Part shown: positions 28,779 through 36,980 of the stretch, one piece after another
Position numbering within the stretch: the first letter of the stretch is position 1
Layout of the letters: each line of letters begins with the position of its first letter
Assembly: GCF_019603315.1 (NCBI RefSeq)
Contig: NZ_CP080649.1
Span: 635,501 to 699,500 of the forward strand
DNA: 64,000 nt
Source of the DNA: Ruficoccus sp. ZRK36
GTDB lineage: Bacteria > Verrucomicrobiota > Verrucomicrobiia > Opitutales > Cerasicoccaceae
Direction: 5' to 3'
Translations under genes and position numbers: made by a program
The notes under the pieces: generated by a model
What the model was told of the DNA's origin: nothing
Databases searched by the model: none
The model's input: the letters and a program-made list of their open reading frames with translations, nothing else

Positions 28779-30083
28779 ATGCCACGCCCCACCGCACCCG
28801 CTGCCCCGCCCGAGTCGTCACGGTGGCTGGCATGGCTGGTGTGGGCCGCGGCCGGTGGGTTTGTCCTATATCAATTCGTTTTGCAGGCATCCACGACGGT
28901 GATGCAGGCGGATCTGATCCGGAGCTTTCACATCGACGAGGTGGGCTTTGGGGTCATCTCGGCGGAATTTTATACCACCTACCTGCTGCTGCAGATGCCC
29001 GCCGGGGTGATCGTGGCCCGCTTCGGACCACGGCGGGTAATGGCTGCCGGACTCCTGCTGTGCGCGCTGGCGTCGCTTTTGTTCGGGCTCGCTCCCACAC
29101 GCGGCGTAGCGGAGGCTGCCCGTATCCTGATGGGGGTCGGTGCCGCACCCGCGGTCGTCAGCACGTTGATCCTGGGTGCGCGGTGGTTTCCGCCGGAAAA
29201 GTTCGCGCTCATCGCCGGTCTCACGGAGATGCTCGGGATGGTCGGCGGAGCCGTGGGGCAGGAAGTGCTGGGCGCCACCGTCCACCATATGGGCTGGCGG
29301 GCATCAATGGTCGGAGGTGCTGCCATGGGCCTGGCGCTGGCGGCGTTTGCCTGGATCATGGTGCGTGACCGCCCCCAAACGACTCCCCACCCGCAACCCG
29401 AGGAGCCGCGCCCACGGCTGGGCGAAGCCCTGGCCAGCCTCGGCCCCCTGCTCACCAACCGGGCGCTATGGATCAACGGTCTGGTCACCGGGCTGCTGTT
29501 CGCGATCATAACAGCCTTCGGGCTCGGCTGGGGCGTACCCTTTTTAGAGCTGCGCCTCGACGCCAGCCTACCCACGGCCTCCTTTGCCTGCTCCCTGCTC
29601 TTCTGGGGAAGCGCACTCGGCCTGCCCGCCGCCGGTTGGCTGGAGCACCGGATCGGCACCCGCAAGCCCATCGTCTGGATCAGCGGTCTGATCTCGCTCG
29701 GGCTGACCTGCGCACTGTTTTACCTGCCGGGGCTCGGCATCACCTCGGGGTGCGTGCTGATCTTTGTCCTCGGCGTCACCCTCTCCGGCTACGTGATGGG
29801 GTTTGCGGCGACGCCCGACCTCGTTAAGCCCAGTCAGCACGGCCCGGCCATGGCCTTTACAAACATGATGGCCCTGCTCATCGGCGGATGGTTCATGCAG
29901 CCGCTGATCGGGTGGCTACTGGTGCGCAAAAGCGGACAGCCCGCCGAAGAGGCCTACGGCAAGACGCTCGATCTGGCCACGTATCAAGAGGGGCTGACTC
30001 TGCTCCCGCTCGGGATGGCAGCCGCACTGGTGCTTTTAGCATTTCTACCGGAGACCGGCAGGCGCCGCAGGACAACAGCCTAG
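28779..30083 (+). CDS. major facilitator superfamily transporter
   Basis: This 434-residue protein has twelve hydrophobic segments. The MFS motif A-like loop is near residues 75-90 (VIVARFGPRRVMAAGLLLCAL). It shows the two six-helix halves separated by a charged loop near 200-215 (RDRPQTTPHPQPEEPRPRLGE). It resembles the general MFS_1 group that carries organic acids or drugs; the substrate is unknown. The start is 7 bp after the previous stop. The 3' end overlaps the convergent gene at 30080 by 4 bp. Confidence 0.82.
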   Translation: MPRPTAPAAPPESSRWLAWLVWAAAGGFVLYQFVLQASTTVMQADLIRSFHIDEVGFGVISAEFYTTYLLLQMPAGVIVARFGPRRVMAAGLLLCALASLLFGLAPTRGVAEAARILMGVGAAPAVVSTLILGARWFPPEKFALIAGLTEMLGMVGGAVGQEVLGATVHHMGWRASMVGGAAMGLALAAFAWIMVRDRPQTTPHPQPEEPRPRLGEALASLGPLLTNRALWINGLVTGLLFAIITAFGLGWGVPFLELRLDASLPTASFACSLLFWGSALGLPAAGWLEHRIGTRKPIVWISGLISLGLTCALFYLPGLGITSGCVLIFVLGVTLSGYVMGFAATPDLVKPSQHGPAMAFTNMMALLIGGWFMQPLIGWLLVRKSGQPAEEAYGKTLDLATYQEGLTLLPLGMAAALVLLAFLPETGRRRRTTA

Positions 30084-30601
30084 GGCAGGCGGCCGGAACG
30101 CTGCAGCTCGCGCTGAAGCTCCATCTGGAACGCGCCGAGGTCCTCCTCGCTGGGGCGGTACTCAGCATCGTCACCACGCGGGATGAGGCCGAGGCGTCCC
30201 ATCTGGTCGAGCTGCCAGTCCATGGTCTTGCCGTCGCTGAAGGTGACCGAACCGCTCAGCACCGCGCCGGGGCGCTGCACCTTGTCGAGGTCCACACTGA
30301 CGGAGCTACCCAGCCCGGCGGGCTCATCCTCAGCTCCGGGGAACGGCACGGGACCCTCCTCACCAAAGGGCTCGGGAGCGGCGGCGGGGGCCGGAGGCGG
30401 CGGGGCCTTACTCAGGTCGGCATCGGGCTTGGGGGCCTTGTCCACCAGCTCCAGATCGAGGTCGTCGACGAGGAAGCGGACGTCCATAAAAGTCATGTTG
30501 ATGTCCAGCTCTTCGGCCAGACGCTTTTGTACCTCGGACAGACCGAGTCCTTCGCGGACCCAGGCGGCGACCTGCGCCTTTTGTTCGTCGTTCAACTCCA
30601 T
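30080..30601 (-). CDS. conserved hypothetical protein with HTH-like N-terminus, 173 aa
   Basis: I recognise no named family. The N-terminal 45 residues (MELNDEQKAQVAAWVREGLGLSEVQKRLAEELDINMTFMDVRFLVDDLDLEL) form a short helical domain that could be a helix-turn-helix or UBA-like module. A Pro/Ala-rich linker (residues 55-90) follows, then a compact beta-rich C-terminal part (GAVLSGSVTFSDGKTMDWQLDQMGRLGL). No signal peptide. The ATG at 30601 is preferred to an extension reaching 30715, which would run through the dispersed repeat. The gene is monocistronic between MFS and aroB. Confidence 0.7.
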   Translation of the reverse strand: MELNDEQKAQVAAWVREGLGLSEVQKRLAEELDINMTFMDVRFLVDDLDLELVDKAPKPDADLSKAPPPPAPAAAPEPFGEEGPVPFPGAEDEPAGLGSSVSVDLDKVQRPGAVLSGSVTFSDGKTMDWQLDQMGRLGLIPRGDDAEYRPSEEDLGAFQMELQRELQRSGRLP

Positions 30602-30652
30602 GATTAAGAAGGGTTCTTGGGGCCAAAAGCGCCCCGCGCAAGCCTTATCCGC

Positions 30653-30689
30653 CAGGACAAGTCCTGGACCTGTGATGCTGGCGCACCAC
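30653..30689. repeat. 37-bp dispersed repeat, copy 2
   Basis: CAGGAC-AA-GTCCTG followed by GACCTGTGATGCTG and GCGCACCAC. It matches 19369-19405 at 33 of 37 positions. It is followed at 30692-30715 by a separate perfect hairpin. Confidence 0.6.
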
Positions 30690-30691
30690 TG

Positions 30692-30715
30692 ATGCCTTCG
30701 CCAAGGCGAAGGCAT
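30692..30715. repeat. perfect 11-bp stem hairpin next to the 37-bp repeat
   Basis: ATGCCTTCGCC (30692-30702) and GGCGAAGGCAT (30705-30715) are perfectly complementary around two bases. No T-run follows on either strand, so it is not a standard terminator. It may be part of the dispersed repeat unit. Confidence 0.6.
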
Positions 30716-30757
30716 GGGAAAATTCGTTACGTACCGGGTTTATTCGTTGGTGCAGGA

Positions 30758-31879
30758 CTATCCCCTGCTGGCGGTCCACAGTTCGCGGATCCAGCTCTCG
30801 TCGACATCGGCCACGGTGACGGCGCGGCCGATCTCCTCCATGGCCACAAAGCGCAGGCGGCCGGAGCGGACTTTTTTGTCCCGGCGCATGGCGTCCAACA
30901 GTTTTTCCAGGTCGAGGGCGGGAGCGGCCTGGCCACCGATGGGATCGCGGAGGGAAGTCGGCAGGCCATTGGCGGCGACGAGCTTGCGCACGGCGGCGGC
31001 ATCCTCGGCGGTGAAGTCGAAGCCGATCGCGCCGTCATCGCTCAGGCGGACAGACAGCTCGGCGGCAAGCACCAGGCCGATGCCCACGGCCTCACCGTGC
31101 AGGTAGGTGCCGTAGCCGGCGACGTTCTCGATGGCGTGCGCGAAGGTGTGCCCGAGGTTGAGCAGGGCGCGCCCCCCGCTGGCGGCGGTTTCCTTTTCGT
31201 CGGCCTTGACGACCTCGGCCTTGATCTCGCAGCAGCGACGGATGATGCCGGGCAGCGCCGGGTGCTCCCAGCTCAGGGGCTCCTCCAGCGCGGCGAGCTG
31301 GTCGAAAAGCGCGCGGTCGTAGAGCATCCCGTACTTGATGATCTCGGCCATCCCGGCAGCGAACTCGCGCGGCGGGAGCGTCTTTAAAAACTCGGTGCAG
31401 ATGAAAACCGCCTGCGGCTGCCAGAAGGCGCCGACGAGGTTCTTACCGGCGGCGATGTTGATCCCGGTCTTGCCGCCGACGGAGCTGTCCACCATGGCAA
31501 GCAGCGTGGTGGGCACCTGAAAGAAGTCGATCCCGCGCAGGTAGCTGGCAGCGGCGAAGCCGCCGAGGTCGCCGATGACACCCCCGCCGAGCGCGATCAG
31601 CTTACCGCCACGATCGATGCGGGCCTCAGCCATCTCGTCCATGATGCGCTGGAGGTTGGTGAAGCACTTGGTCTGCTCCCCGGGACTAAAGCCAATACTT
31701 ACAACTTGATCGGGCACCCGATTAAGACAATTTTTGAAGGTATTATGATCGTAGATGACGGCAGTATTTCGCACCATACCGCCGTACTTGTTTAAAGCAA
31801 TATCATGCTCGTCACGGGTGGCGGTGATGATGATCGGGTAGCTGCGCTCCCCCAGTTCGACGGTCAATTGCTCGCTCAT
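30758..31879 (-). CDS. aroB: 3-dehydroquinate synthase
   Basis: This 373-residue enzyme cyclises DAHP to 3-dehydroquinate, step two of the shikimate pathway. The NAD-binding region has ALGGGVIGDLGGFAAASYLRGIDFFQVPTTLLAMVDSSVGGKTGIN near residues 95-140, with the conserved Asp and Lys. The metal ligands fall in EIIKYGML, LLNLGHTFAHAIE and LHGEAVGIGL. Length and motifs are normal. The upstream spacer carries a GGAGGCAC-type short repeat. No other shikimate gene is in the window. Confidence 0.95.
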   Translation of the reverse strand: MSEQLTVELGERSYPIIITATRDEHDIALNKYGGMVRNTAVIYDHNTFKNCLNRVPDQVVSIGFSPGEQTKCFTNLQRIMDEMAEARIDRGGKLIALGGGVIGDLGGFAAASYLRGIDFFQVPTTLLAMVDSSVGGKTGINIAAGKNLVGAFWQPQAVFICTEFLKTLPPREFAAGMAEIIKYGMLYDRALFDQLAALEEPLSWEHPALPGIIRRCCEIKAEVVKADEKETAASGGRALLNLGHTFAHAIENVAGYGTYLHGEAVGIGLVLAAELSVRLSDDGAIGFDFTAEDAAAVRKLVAANGLPTSLRDPIGGQAAPALDLEKLLDAMRRDKKVRSGRLRFVAMEEIGRAVTVADVDESWIRELWTASRG

Positions 31880-31894
31880 GGTATTTGGGTTTTA

Positions 31895-31921
31895 CTCACA
31901 CGGAGGCACAGAGGCACGGAG
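31895..31921. repeat. 27-bp dispersed repeat, copy 1 (GGAGGCAC type)
   Basis: CTCACACGGAGGCACAGAGG continues into CACGGAG. It matches 39753-39779 at 24 of 27 positions. It lies just upstream of aroB. Internally it repeats GAGGCAC. Confidence 0.6.
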
Positions 31922-31980
31922 ATTTTTTAATAGATAAATTCGCTACGCGTTTTTTCGCGTCCCTTCGCGGGCAGCCTTAA

Positions 31981-32910
31981 CTAAGCCTCCAGCCCGAAGA
32001 TGGCGTTGACGTAGTTATCGACGCTAAAGGGCTGGAGGTCCTCCTTCTGCTCGCCCAGCCCGACGAAGGCGATGGGGATGCCCAGCTCGCGGTAGATGCC
32101 CACCAGCGCACCGCCCCGGCTGGTGCCGTCGAGCTTGGTGATGATGAGGCCGGTCAGCCCAAAAGCTTCGTGGAACACGCGGGCCTGGTCGATGGAGTTC
32201 GAGCCGAGGGAGCCATCCACCACCAGCCACGCATGGTGCGGGGCGCTCTCGTCGTGCTTTTGCAGGACGCGGCGAATTTTCTTCAGCTCCTCCATCAGGT
32301 TGCTCTTGGTGTGGAGGCGACCGGCGGTGTCGAGAACAAGGATGTCGCGGTGGCGCGAATTGGCGGCCTGCCAGGCATCGAAAGCCACGGCGGCGGCATC
32401 GGCCTTGTGCTGGCTGGCGACCAGCTCCAGGTCGAGGCGGTCGGCCCAGGTCTTGATCTGCTCGTTGGCTGCAGCGCGGAATGTATCGCAAGCGCCGAGC
32501 ACGACCCCGCGCCCCTCTTCTTTAAAGCGCCAGGCGAGCTTGGCAGCGGTGGTAGTCTTGCCGGAGCCGTTGACCCCGATCAGGCAAATGACCTCGGGGT
32601 TGTGCTCGCGGAAATCACCCGTCAGCTCGGCCCCCGTCAGCACGCGCTTGAGCACGGTGGCCCCGATGCGGGCGGCGTCCTGCCCGCGCAGGGACTTGTC
32701 TTTTTTGTAGGCGGCCTGAATCTCCTCGATAATCTCGGTGGCGGTCTCGACCCCGAAGTCCGCCCCGTAGAGGGCCTCCTCCAGCTCGTCGAGGCTGGCC
32801 GCATCGAGGCTCTTGCCGCTGAAAATGCCCCCGACCTTACCGAATATCTTGTAAAAGGTCGGCGTGGTCTTTTTCAGACCATCTCTGAATCGCGAAAAAA
32901 ATGAGGCCAT
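31981..32910 (-). CDS. ftsY: signal recognition particle receptor FtsY
   Basis: This 309-residue GTPase docks SRP-ribosome complexes at the membrane. The N domain has KTTPTFYKIFGKVGGIFSGKSLDAASLDELEEALYGADFGVETATEII. The G motifs are GVNGSGKTTTAAKLAW, CDTFRAAANEQIKTWADRL, LDTAGRLHTKSNLMEELKKI, TKLDGTSRGGALVGI and FVGLGEQKEDLQPFSVDNYV. The acidic A domain of the E. coli protein is absent, as in many bacteria. It is monocistronic here, with an AT-rich unrelated gene directly upstream in the opposite direction. Confidence 0.95.
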   Translation of the reverse strand: MASFFSRFRDGLKKTTPTFYKIFGKVGGIFSGKSLDAASLDELEEALYGADFGVETATEIIEEIQAAYKKDKSLRGQDAARIGATVLKRVLTGAELTGDFREHNPEVICLIGVNGSGKTTTAAKLAWRFKEEGRGVVLGACDTFRAAANEQIKTWADRLDLELVASQHKADAAAVAFDAWQAANSRHRDILVLDTAGRLHTKSNLMEELKKIRRVLQKHDESAPHHAWLVVDGSLGSNSIDQARVFHEAFGLTGLIITKLDGTSRGGALVGIYRELGIPIAFVGLGEQKEDLQPFSVDNYVNAIFGLEA

Positions 32911-33020
32911 AGGGAGGATTTACTTTAGTCGCAGCCTCGTACTAGAAAAGGATATTCGCATACCCCCCCCAGTAAAGGTTGACACCTGAACACCAAATAG
33001 CAAGTACACTCAAATATACT

Positions 33021-33359
33021 ATGAGGAGCTCAGATTGGATTCAGGTTTTGATTGCAGCAGGAACATTATTAAGCCCAGCAGCAACAATGTTGGCAGCAAT
33101 AATACCACTCGCAAAAAACAGAAAAGGCTCAACCGAAGATAGTCCCGACACTCGGTTGATAAGAAAACTAGTAATATTATTAATCCCCCTGTCCGTCACC
33201 ATCTTAGCTGCAGGGATATTCATACTTACCTATTTTCTTGCGAGCGAAATCAATTCCATACAGGCCAAGTACAACATATCAGTGGGAGCACTTTGGTGTT
33301 TTGCTATAGCCGGTGGAGCAACAATCGTCCTATCCTTTGTCACGATAGGAGATGTATGA
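33021..33359 (+). CDS. AT-rich small membrane protein, unknown function
   Basis: This predicted 112-residue protein has three membrane segments: near residues 6-30 (VLIAAGTLLSPAATMLAAIIPL), 50-77 (VILLIPLSVTILAAGIFILTYF) and 88-108 (VGALWCFAIAGGATIVLSFV). A TTG at 32979 opens the frame, but those bases (TTGACA) look like a -35 box. The ATG at 33021 is therefore the better start. The DNA is clearly AT-richer than ftsY and nusB on either side, suggesting acquired DNA. No family recognised. Confidence 0.55.
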   Translation: MRSSDWIQVLIAAGTLLSPAATMLAAIIPLAKNRKGSTEDSPDTRLIRKLVILLIPLSVTILAAGIFILTYFLASEINSIQAKYNISVGALWCFAIAGGATIVLSFVTIGDV

Positions 33360-33364
33360 CATCT

Positions 33365-33874
33365 TCACACATCCGCCGTGCGCAGCGGACGGTCGAGGGT
33401 GCCTTTGAGCTTGTCGAGGATGCCGTTGATGAAGCGCTTGGCGTCGGGGGTGGAGAACTCCTTGGAGAGGTCGATGGCCTCGTTGATGGAGACGATGGGC
33501 GGGATGTCGCGGCGGAAGAGCAGCTCGTAGATGGCCAGGCGCAGGATGGCGAGGTCCACCTTGGCGATGCGGTCAAAGGCCCAGTTTTTGGCGTGCTCGC
33601 GGATGGCGGCATCCACCGCTTCGCGGTTTTCCCAGGCACCGGAGGCGAGCGACTCGGCAAAGGCGTAGAAGTCGCGCGGGTGCTCGCGGTTGTGGAAAAA
33701 GTCGTAAAGGGAGGCGGCCAGCTCGGTGGGCACATTTACCTCGGCCATGTAGAGAAACTGCATGGCGGCGACGCGGTTCTGGCGGCGGGGCGAGGGTGCC
33801 TTGGCACGGGGAGCCTTTTCCGCGGGCTGAGGGAGCTGCGGATCTTCACCGGGGGCTTGTTCGTACTCGGGCAT
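33365..33874 (-). CDS. nusB: transcription antitermination factor NusB
   Basis: This 169-residue protein has the NusB domain from about residue 30: RQNRVAAMQFLYMAEVNVPTEL, then FDRIAKVDLAILRLAIYELLFRRDIPPIVSINEAIDLSKEFSTPDAKRFINGILDKL. That is the family's hallmark C-terminal block. The N-terminal 30 residues are a charged Pro/Lys-rich extension. NusB binds boxA RNA with NusE and supports rRNA antitermination. Its start lies 3 bp from the ribH stop on the same strand, matching the common ribH-nusB pairing. Confidence 0.93.
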   Translation of the reverse strand: MPEYEQAPGEDPQLPQPAEKAPRAKAPSPRRQNRVAAMQFLYMAEVNVPTELAASLYDFFHNREHPRDFYAFAESLASGAWENREAVDAAIREHAKNWAFDRIAKVDLAILRLAIYELLFRRDIPPIVSINEAIDLSKEFSTPDAKRFINGILDKLKGTLDRPLRTADV

Positions 33875-33877
33875 GGG

Positions 33878-34414
33878 TCAGTTCTTGTTAAAAAGGTCGT
33901 TGATGTCGTTAGCGGCGGCCTCGGCGTCGATGTCGTCCAGCAGCTGCACGTACTTGAGCTTGTGGCGGGCCATCTCCAGGGCTGCGCGGCCAAACTCGGC
34001 CCCACGGTCGGCATGACCGTTTACGCGCTCCTCGGCCTGCTCCAGATTGTTGACGGTGAGGATACCGTTGATGATCGGGCACTCCGTCATCATGGAGATG
34101 CGCTGCAGGATGCCTGCGGTGCTGTGGGCGATAACCTCATCGTGTGCGGTACCGCCGCGAATGATCACGCCAAGGGCGACGATGCAGTCGTACTGGCGGG
34201 AGGCGGCCATCATCTGGGCCACGTAGGGGATCTCGTTTGAGCCGGGGACGCGCTCCACGCGGACATTGGGAGCCGGGACGCCAGCCTCCTTGAAAATATC
34301 GGCGATGCGCTTGATCAGGGCCTCGACATAGTCGCCGTTGTAGCGGGCTGCGACGACACCGAAGTAGAGGTCCGAGCCATCGATCTTTAAAGGTTCTGGT
34401 GCGTGGAAAGACAT
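33878..34414 (-). CDS. ribH: 6,7-dimethyl-8-ribityllumazine synthase
   Basis: This 178-residue enzyme condenses the RibA-pathway pyrimidine with dihydroxybutanone phosphate in riboflavin synthesis. FGVVAARYNGDYVEALIKRIADIFKEAGVP near residues 18-47 and RVPGSNEIPYVAQMMAASRQYDCIVALGVIIRGGTAHDEVIAHSTAGILQRI near 60-110 are its active-site blocks. The catalytic His is in GGTAHDEV. The C-terminus is longer than usual by roughly 20 residues. It directly precedes nusB and follows ribBA by 128 bp, so the three form a riboflavin-nusB group. Confidence 0.94.
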   Translation of the reverse strand: MSFHAPEPLKIDGSDLYFGVVAARYNGDYVEALIKRIADIFKEAGVPAPNVRVERVPGSNEIPYVAQMMAASRQYDCIVALGVIIRGGTAHDEVIAHSTAGILQRISMMTECPIINGILTVNNLEQAEERVNGHADRGAEFGRAALEMARHKLKYVQLLDDIDAEAAANDINDLFNKN

Positions 34415-34542
34415 GTCAGGTAAATTTTAGTAAGAACAGCAAACAGCGGTAATGGCGGAGGGAGGAGTTTTAACAAAAAACGCCCGAGTGCAAACCGAAG
34501 TTTTGCCCGGTTTTACCGTAATCGCAAGCGCTGCGGTACGAC

Positions 34543-35646
34543 TCAGAGTGGGACGGTCTCGACGATTTCGAGGTCGTAGCCGTCGAGGGCGACGACGCGG
34601 CGCTCGGTGCTGGAGAGGAGCCGGATCTTGCGCAGGCCCAGCTCGGAGAGGATCTGCGCGCCGATCCCGTAGTCGCGGAAGTCCATCTTGGCGGGGGCCA
34701 GGGCAGGCTCGCCGTCGGCACCGGGCACGAGCTTCACGCCGCCATCGGGCTGCTCCATGTAGAGCACAACGCCGTGCCCCTCCTCGGCCACTCGCTGGAG
34801 GGCCTTGGTCAGGGAGGAGTGGCCGGTTACAGCCTTGGACAGAAAGATGTCGCCGAGGATGTTCTCGCTGTGGACGCGCACGAGCGTGGGCTCGGCGTTG
34901 AGCTCGCCACGGGTCAGGGCAATGTGCTTGCGGTGGTCGGACTGACTCTGGAACACATGCAGGTCGAACTGCCCGAACTCGGACTCGAAGGGCAGCTTCG
35001 CCACGCAGGTGACGAGCTTCTCGCGCTTGTGGCGGTAGTGGATCAGGTCCGCGATGGAGACGAGCTTGAGGCCGTGCTTCTTTTTGAACTCAACCAGGTC
35101 CGGCAGGCGGGCGGACGAGCCGTCCTCTTTTAAAATCTCACAGATAACGCCGACCGGGAACAAGCCCGCCAGCGTGACGAGGTCCACGGCAGCCTCAGTG
35201 TGACCGGCGCGCTGGAGGACGCCACCGGGTCTCGCCCCGAGCGGGAAGATGTGGCCCGGCTGCACGAGCTGGTCGGGAGTGGCCTCCGGATCGGAAAGGA
35301 TGCTGATCGTCTTGTAGCGGTCGTAGGCACCGATACCGGTGGTAATGCCCTCGGTCGCATCGACCGAGACGGTAAAGTTTGTCCCGTGCGATTCGCGGTT
35401 GTTAGCCACCATGGAGTGGATGCCGAGGCGCTGAAGCTGCGGAGCGGCCATGGGCACGCAGACCAGGCCGCGTGCCTCGCGGATCATCAGGTTGATGATC
35501 TCGGGGGTGGCTTTAGAGCCGGCGACGATGATGTCACCCTCGTTTTCACGGGATTCGTCATCGGTCACGATCACGGGTTCGCCCGCCGCTATCGCAGCAA
35601 TGGCTTCCTCGATCGAATCGAAGGGGTTGGTGGCTTCGTTGGACAT
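34543..35646 (-). CDS. ribBA: RibBA: dihydroxybutanone-phosphate synthase with degenerate GTP cyclohydrolase II half
   Basis: This 367-residue protein has an intact N-terminal RibB domain: VTDDESRENEGDIIVAGSKATPEIINLMIREARGLVC, LQRLGIHSMV, HGTNFTVSVDATEGITTGI, GHIFPLGARPGGVLQRAGHTEAAVDLVTLAG. It makes 3,4-dihydroxy-2-butanone 4-phosphate. The C-terminal half resembles RibA (VRVHSENILGDIF; DYGIGAQILSELGLRKIRLLSS) but lacks the three zinc cysteines and the RQEGRNIGL-type substrate loop. It stops about 30 residues early. GTP cyclohydrolase II activity is unlikely. I took the ATG at 35646 over the GTG at 35655. Confidence 0.9.
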   Translation of the reverse strand: MSNEATNPFDSIEEAIAAIAAGEPVIVTDDESRENEGDIIVAGSKATPEIINLMIREARGLVCVPMAAPQLQRLGIHSMVANNRESHGTNFTVSVDATEGITTGIGAYDRYKTISILSDPEATPDQLVQPGHIFPLGARPGGVLQRAGHTEAAVDLVTLAGLFPVGVICEILKEDGSSARLPDLVEFKKKHGLKLVSIADLIHYRHKREKLVTCVAKLPFESEFGQFDLHVFQSQSDHRKHIALTRGELNAEPTLVRVHSENILGDIFLSKAVTGHSSLTKALQRVAEEGHGVVLYMEQPDGGVKLVPGADGEPALAPAKMDFRDYGIGAQILSELGLRKIRLLSSTERRVVALDGYDLEIVETVPL

Positions 35647-35770
35647 TAGAACCACCTATCCAAACCGATCCGCGCGCCAATGACAAGCGCGGGTTACACC
35701 TGTCGGCATTCTGGCAGGAGCAGCTTTTAATGCACGCGATACGGTGTTGCCGCGGGGGTAAAATTGGGCA

Positions 35771-36769
35771 ATGGTTCAGGCTTCCGGTATGGACACCGCT
35801 GCGGCAATCCCCTCATCCGAACCGACCGGCGACCTGTATACACAGCTCGGCCAGCGACTGGGTGAAGATAACCTGGAGCGCCGCTTGCGGGCGCAGCAGG
35901 AGCTCGAAGCCCACATGGCGATACAGGGGCGGGGCATCTTTCGGCTGGAGAAATACATCCGCATGGAGAACCTGCTCACGGTCCTCTTTAAATCGACCGG
36001 CCTCTATGGGCGCGGATACCGGAACTTTCTCGATGTGCGCCTGATCCATAACCGCGTCATCCTGCCAAGCCTGCCCGAGGCATTCGAAGGCTACCGTATC
36101 CTCCAGATCGCCGACCTGCACACCGACCTCGACCCGGCGCTGCCGGACAAGGTCGTCGCCGCGCTGGAGGGCATCGAGTACGACCTGTGCGTGAACACCG
36201 GGGACTTCCGCAACCGCACCCGCGACTGCCACCGGACCAGCATGCGGCAGACGGCGCTCATTTACCGCCACGTGCACGGCCTCATGCTCGGCGTGCTCGG
36301 TAACCACGACTTTATCGAAAAGGTGCCCGATCTGGAGGCCATGGGGATTCGCGTGCTGCTCAACGAGGCCACCCCGATCGAGCGCGACGGACAGGTGCTA
36401 TGGTTCGCGGGCGTGGACGATGCCTACTATTATCAGACCCACGACCTGGCGCGTCCCTGGCAGGGCATCCCATCAGGAGCCTGCACGGTCCTGCTCTCCC
36501 ACAGTCCACAGACCTACCTGGAGGCCGAGGCGCTCGGAGCGGACTTCATGCTCTCCGGTCATACCCACGGGGGGCAGCTCTGCCTGCCCGGTGGCCGCCC
36601 GCTGATCACTCACTGCCCTGTGCCGCGCAGTTTCTGCTCCGGCCCATGGCGTCACGGCAAACTTCAGGGCTACACCTCGCGGGGCACAGGCGCCGGATGC
36701 GTCCCTCTGCGCTTCAACTGTCCGGCCGAACTCACCGTTCACACACTGACCCGAGGGATTACCCGATAG
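35771..36769 (+). CDS. metallophosphoesterase (calcineurin-like)
   Basis: This 332-residue protein has the metal-binding motifs of the family: LQIADLHTDLDPAL near residue 112, NTGDFRNRT near 140, LGVLGNHDFIEKV near 175, and LSHSPQTYLEAEALGADFMLSGHTHGGQLCLPG near 240-272. The order D-x-H, G-D, GNHD, H, GHTH is complete. The N-terminal 100 residues are helical and charged without a clear membrane segment. The closest general group is the YaeI/YkuE-like phosphodiesterases, which act on lipids such as UDP-sugars or phospholipids at the membrane. The true substrate is unknown. Confidence 0.82.
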   Translation: MVQASGMDTAAAIPSSEPTGDLYTQLGQRLGEDNLERRLRAQQELEAHMAIQGRGIFRLEKYIRMENLLTVLFKSTGLYGRGYRNFLDVRLIHNRVILPSLPEAFEGYRILQIADLHTDLDPALPDKVVAALEGIEYDLCVNTGDFRNRTRDCHRTSMRQTALIYRHVHGLMLGVLGNHDFIEKVPDLEAMGIRVLLNEATPIERDGQVLWFAGVDDAYYYQTHDLARPWQGIPSGACTVLLSHSPQTYLEAEALGADFMLSGHTHGGQLCLPGGRPLITHCPVPRSFCSGPWRHGKLQGYTSRGTGAGCVPLRFNCPAELTVHTLTRGITR

Positions 36770-36824
36770 ATTAGAGCACTTTCGTTTTAGTGGTATTTTT
36801 AGAATAAAAGGTGAACATAAACCA

Positions 36825-36843
36825 CTGATTTTCCACAAATCAG
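36825..36843. repeat. short hairpin upstream of the sugar isomerase
   Basis: CTGATTT and AAATCAG flank a five-base loop. It lies between the metallophosphoesterase stop and the isomerase. There is no strong T-run, so it is more likely a weak terminator or part of a leader than a clear factor-independent stop. Confidence 0.4.
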
Positions 36844-36980
36844 CTTCTGTAAGGCCCTCTAGAACAGCGGCTTCACCCCTTTAAAATCCACGCCTCAAGC
36901 GGTAATTTCCCTTGCCAGTTCGCTGACAGCGTGGCTTGAATAAAATCTTCATAAAACGCCAAAATCATCCAACACGTATC

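Noticed and set aside
32979-33020. TTG start for the small gene before nusB
   Set aside because: The TTG is part of TTGACA, a likely -35 box; the ATG at 33021 is a better start.
34415-35770. FMN riboswitch upstream of riboflavin genes
   Set aside because: The spacer before ribBA does not show the conserved RFN segments; nothing supports it.
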